Of a stretch of 64,000 bases of DNA, positions 60,941 to 64,000 are shown one piece after another (position 1 is the stretch's first letter; every line of letters begins with the position of its first letter). The notes below the pieces were generated by a model, which saw only the letters and a list, made by a program, of their open reading frames with translations, searched no databases and was not told the DNA's origin. Origin of the DNA: Roseibium porphyridii (GTDB taxonomy: Bacteria > Pseudomonadota > Alphaproteobacteria > Rhizobiales > Stappiaceae); contig NZ_CP120863.1 in NCBI RefSeq assembly GCF_026191725.2, forward strand, positions 3,700,001-3,764,000, written 5' to 3'. The translations under genes and the position numbers were made by a program.

Positions 60941-61465
60941 TCAGCTGGTTGTTTCTATCTTCTTCAAATACGCATTGATTTCGGCCAATGAGGTCAATCT
61001 GATGACTTTCAGGTGCGGCGGCGGCTGATTATAGACAGCTTCCAGTTTGGCACGAGCGGTCTTTCGGGTACGCCAGATATATTGCAGGAACTCCGCGGTT
61101 TGAGCGTTAAACTGCTCTGGGCAGCCCTCGGGCAGGTCTGGTCTGTTGCGACCGAAATAGACCGCAGAGCGTTTCAGAACCCTGAACATCCTTAGCCCAA
61201 CGGGCACATCCAGCCAAATGAATGTATCTGCCCGCGCCACCCGTTCTGAATACGTACTGGAATGACCTCCTTCGAAGATCCAAGCGTCAGCTGCATGAAC
61301 CTGATGAGACAGAATATCTTTTTCCTCTCGCGGACGCTCGACCCATCCTGGTTTCCAATGGATGTGATCCATGTGAAAGACAGGAAGTCCGGTCTTTTCA
61401 CCCAATAGCCGGGCAAGAGTGCTTTTGCCCGAACCGGGACCGCCGACAATCATGACACGTTTCAT
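60941..61465 (-). CDS. P-loop nucleotide kinase-like protein (FlaR/adenylate-kinase-like)
   Basis: 174 residues. Walker A GGPGSGKSTLARLLGEKTG with the following FHMDHIHWKPGW is the pattern of small AAA/adenylate-kinase-like proteins annotated as topology-modulation (FlaR) proteins; a second block has WIFEGGHSSTYSERVARAD. It probably phosphorylates a nucleotide or small molecule; no partner genes indicate the substrate. AGGTG lies 6 bases upstream of the ATG. Confidence 0.85.
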   Translation of the reverse strand: MKRVMIVGGPGSGKSTLARLLGEKTGLPVFHMDHIHWKPGWVERPREEKDILSHQVHAADAWIFEGGHSSTYSERVARADTFIWLDVPVGLRMFRVLKRSAVYFGRNRPDLPEGCPEQFNAQTAEFLQYIWRTRKTARAKLEAVYNQPPPHLKVIRLTSLAEINAYLKKIETTS

Positions 61466-61612
61466 GTGTGCACCTGCTGAGCTCGGGAGAGCTCGCGGTT
61501 ATACACATTGTGCAGGAGATTGAAACCGCGAAACAGACTGTTCAATGGACACTTTTGCCATAGCAACCCTATCTAAGCCTCAGACACATTCACCAGATCT
61601 GAGGAGAGGAAT

Positions 61613-62548
61613 ATGAGCTGGTTGAACTGCCCTGACCCCGTTCCCGGCGACAGCGCAAGCTGCGATCCGATTGACACCATCATCGTTCCCCGGACATCGG
61701 ATCTGGGCGGCTTTTCTGTTCGACGTGCACTGCCCTCCGCCAAGCGCCGCATGGTCGGCCCCTTCATCTTCTTCGATCAGATGGGGCCTGCGGAACTTCT
61801 CGTGGGGGGCGGCATTGACGTTCGCCCCCATCCGCATATCGGTTTGGCAACTGTCACTTATCTGTTCGAAGGTGAAATGTATCACCGCGACAGTCTGGGT
61901 ACGGAAATTGCCATTTCGCCCGGCGCGTTGAACTGGATGAGTGCCGGCAAAGGTATTGTTCATTCAGAACGTGAGCGTCCTGAACGACTGCAGCAAAAGC
62001 GGCCTTTGTTTGGATTGCAAAGTTGGGTGGCCCTGCCAAAGGATTCAGAAGAAAGCGATCCCGACTTTCAGCACTTCGGCAGTACTGAACAGCCGGAGTT
62101 TGCTGACAAGGGAGCTTCTGTGAAACTGATTGCAGGAGAACTCTACGGCCACAAGGCACCGGTAAAGACGGCATCGGACATGTTTTACGCTGACATTTCG
62201 CTGGAGCCGGGTGCCAAAATACCGCTCGATGCAGGGTGGGAAGAACGTGGGCTCTATACAATCGCGGGGCAGATTTCCATCGCGGGACAAAGCTTCGATC
62301 CGGCGCAGCTCCTGGTTTTCAGGGCAGGTGACCATCTTGTCGTTGAAAACAACTCACATGCCCCTGCCCGATTTGTCGTTCTTGGCGGGGAGCCCATGGA
62401 CGGACGACGCTACATCTGGTGGAACTTCGTATCGTCCTCCAAAGAGAGAATTGAACAGGCAAAAGAAGATTGGCGGCTTGGGCGTTTCGACACCGTGCCC
62501 GGCGATGCGGAAGAATTTATTCCGCTTCCGGATCGCCCAGGTCCCTGA
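61613..62548 (+). CDS. Pirin family protein
   Basis: 311 residues, bicupin fold. MVGPFIFFDQMGPAELLVGG, DVRPHPHIGLATVTYLFEGE and MSAGKGIVHSER contain the metal-binding His/Glu residues of the N-terminal cupin, as in pirin and YhhW quercetinase-like proteins. GAGGAG precedes the ATG. Function in bacteria is variable. The 3' end overlaps the convergent gene at 62517-62548. Confidence 0.93.
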   Translation: MSWLNCPDPVPGDSASCDPIDTIIVPRTSDLGGFSVRRALPSAKRRMVGPFIFFDQMGPAELLVGGGIDVRPHPHIGLATVTYLFEGEMYHRDSLGTEIAISPGALNWMSAGKGIVHSERERPERLQQKRPLFGLQSWVALPKDSEESDPDFQHFGSTEQPEFADKGASVKLIAGELYGHKAPVKTASDMFYADISLEPGAKIPLDAGWEERGLYTIAGQISIAGQSFDPAQLLVFRAGDHLVVENNSHAPARFVVLGGEPMDGRRYIWWNFVSSSKERIEQAKEDWRLGRFDTVPGDAEEFIPLPDRPGP

Positions 62549-63482
62549 CACTCCAGCCGCTTTCCAGCGGTGGTGCCTGTTCAAAGCGATCGGCGGGCCG
62601 GATCAGATCCGGCTCCCCGAAATTCATGATTATGTTCAGGCGCTGATCTGCCAGGGGATCGCCTGTGAGGTTAGGGTCTTCCGGCGCGACGGAAAGCTGA
62701 ACACCGCGATGGGTCGTCTCGATCTGACCGAAATTAGCAATCGCTTGCCTGAACGAGCTTGGTACGGTCCACCCGTAGCGGCGGGACAAAGCGTCAATCA
62801 CCAACCAGACCGCGTCCAGACCAATCTGCTTCTGTTTTGGATCTTCGACCACGAGTTTGAGACGCAAATAGTCGATCTGCTCCTCAGATGGGCCTCGCAA
62901 AAGGAAAAATAGGGTCGTTGACCCGAAATCCACACTAGGCGTCGTCAAAGGAACGAGGTCGGACGCGCATTGCCAACGCTCCCGCTGAAACGGAGCTTTT
63001 TTCCAACCTGGATTTTCAAGGCCCAGCGCCTTCAATTCCGCGCAGAGTGCGTCGGGCTTGCCGAGAAAACTTCGTTTCAACTCCGCAGCCAGTTCCGGAG
63101 ATCTGTTGAGCAACACAGACCTCATGTCCGGGTCAAAGGGTTGAAGTGGGTCACCGAACGCCAGCGCATGTTCATTCAATTCAATGACCTCACGATCGCT
63201 GGAACTCAAAAACAGCGCGCCGACCGCAAACCCGGCGGTCAATAGGGCCAACGTGCCCCAGATATAGTATGGCGTCACAAAGGGTCGACTTACTTGCCGT
63301 GATCGCCGTTTGGGTTTCTGGGGGGGCTTATCTTCTTCAAAGAGGTTGCCGGCCGGTTCAGCCCATCGCGGTCCCGTAGCAACGGGATGCCCACCTCGGC
63401 CGGATGAGTTCTTTGGCCGGACTTTTTCGCTGTTTGATCGGCCAATCAGAAGTTGCCTTATCTTGTTTCCAACGTCAGACAT
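62517..63482 (-). CDS. Hypothetical single-pass membrane protein
   Basis: 321 residues. Residues 1-65 are basic and Pro/Gly-rich (cytoplasmic), ~68-90 form one membrane helix (YYIWGTLALLTAGFAVGALF), and the rest is a periplasmic domain with two Cys (DALCAEL, WQCASDL) that could pair. I recognise no named domain with confidence. It overlaps the end of the convergent pirin gene by 32 bp and begins next to a 430-bp gap. Confidence 0.75.
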   Translation of the reverse strand: MSDVGNKIRQLLIGRSNSEKVRPKNSSGRGGHPVATGPRWAEPAGNLFEEDKPPQKPKRRSRQVSRPFVTPYYIWGTLALLTAGFAVGALFLSSSDREVIELNEHALAFGDPLQPFDPDMRSVLLNRSPELAAELKRSFLGKPDALCAELKALGLENPGWKKAPFQRERWQCASDLVPLTTPSVDFGSTTLFFLLRGPSEEQIDYLRLKLVVEDPKQKQIGLDAVWLVIDALSRRYGWTVPSSFRQAIANFGQIETTHRGVQLSVAPEDPNLTGDPLADQRLNIIMNFGEPDLIRPADRFEQAPPLESGWSVRDLGDPEAE

Positions 63483-63914
63483 TCAATCCTGCACGTGTCG
63501 TCCACTACAAAACCGGCACAAAACCACGCTTTTATTCAACCAAAGTCTTGAAAACACAACTGGATCCCTGTCATTTAAGGTCCAACTTCACGATTTTGCA
63601 TTCATGATCCGTCCATGAGTCCTGCAATCCAACCATCAGACCGATGCGACGAGACAATAATGCAATCCTTTCCAGGCGAAGAGCATGATCCACGTCATGA
63701 GACTATTGCAACAGACAAACGATTGGCACTGACGAATGTGACTTCGAATGATGCCAGTGCACACATCCATTCCGGTTTTTTGGTGACACAGTCCATTAAA
63801 GCAAACTGGAAACAGCAAATACGCTGCTCGAATTACAAAGCAGCGGCAACCAGACAAATAAAATGAAAACTGGCCAAACGGCTGACTTCAAACTATCGAA
63901 ACGGACGGACTGAC
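63483..63914. other. Intergenic region upstream of the ROK-family gene
   Basis: About 430 bp between divergent starts. Opposed short frames at 63615-63866 (plus) and 63636-63857 (minus) show no domain; I call neither. Presumably promoters of both flanking genes. Confidence 0.5.
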
Positions 63915-64000
63915 ATGCGGCTTGGGATCGACTGGGGTGGCACCAAAATTGAAATTATCGCCCTTTCCAATGACGGCGAAGAAATTTTCCGCAAGCGGGT
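63915..64000 (+). CDS. ROK-family sugar kinase (5' end only)
   Basis: The first 28 residues, cut by the window end: MRLGIDWGGTKIEIIALSND with the ATP phosphate-binding DxGGTK motif of ROK kinases (fructokinase, N-acetylglucosamine kinase, glucokinase). The DWGGTKIE form is common in fructo/mannokinase-like members. Which sugar is used cannot be told from this part. Confidence 0.85.
   Translation, partial: MRLGIDWGGTKIEIIALSNDGEEIFRKR

Noticed and set aside
63615..63866. 83-codon frame before the ROK gene
   Set aside because: No domain, an opposed frame of similar length exists, and no ribosome site.

Overview
The window is chromosomal DNA from an alphaproteobacterium. The TIGR02281-type aspartic protease, DUF1289, the PleC/DivJ-like kinase, the TakP-like TRAP transporter, the HisQM/GltI-type importer and the quaternary-amine demethylation genes together suggest a marine Hyphomicrobiales, perhaps Stappiaceae-like (Roseibium/Labrenzia). 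That placement is inference. Genes are dense on both strands. I see no tRNA, rRNA, insertion sequence, prophage, CRISPR array or replication origin.

Layout. 0-4 kb: 5' end of an MFS drug-efflux gene, apbC/mrp, a short-chain dehydrogenase, a GNAT acetyltransferase and a minimal BLUF blue-light sensor. 4.3-7.6 kb: a translationally coupled molybdenum-cofactor operon (fdhD-like, mobA, mobB, moeA). 7.7-10.5 kb: Tat-exported metallo-beta-lactamase-fold hydrolase, divergent LysR, glutathione transferase. 11-15.6 kb: polar amino-acid ABC importer (binding protein and two permeases, no ATPase) with a Cys/Met-metabolism PLP enzyme and a LysR gene that has a palindrome across its start. 16-17.5 kb: hydroxyisobutyrate-dehydrogenase-like enzyme and AlkD-like repair protein. 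17.6-22.9 kb: N-methyl/betaine demethylation locus (Rieske oxygenase, its reductase, an old-yellow-enzyme/FAD dehydrogenase) with a divergent TetR regulator and a perfect 11-bp-arm palindrome between them. 23-35.5 kb: Lrp regulator, uracil-DNA-glycosylase-family protein, orphan sensor kinase, cobT/cobS, DUF900 lipoprotein hydrolase, DUF1289, aspartic protease, dusA, DUF3179 protein, small secreted proteins and a stand-alone condensation-fold acyltransferase.

35.7-45.8 kb is the most unusual part. A CAP-domain/RTX fusion protein is followed, after a DMT exporter, by a 1188-residue protein made almost wholly of 18-residue RTX repeats of the MARTX C-repeat type. Directly upstream of it lies a HlyC/RtxC-like toxin-activating lysine acyltransferase, and upstream of that a 7TM-DISM sensor kinase with a divergent LuxR-type response regulator. 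No type I secretion genes are in the window and the repeat protein has no hydrophobic pore-forming region, so this is a candidate acylated, Ca-binding secreted protein of unknown job under two-component control.

45.9-49 kb: TRAP transporter (dctQ-dctM-dctP), probably for a 2-oxo acid. 49.6-56.9 kb: peroxiredoxin and a complete cytochrome bd locus cydD-cydC-cydA-cydB-cydX, where cydX is a 40-residue ORF easily missed. 57-64 kb: small alpha-beta-barrel protein, mmsA with divergent LysR, thiE-like gene, P-loop nucleotide kinase-like gene, pirin, a membrane-anchored hypothetical protein and the 5' end of a ROK-family kinase.
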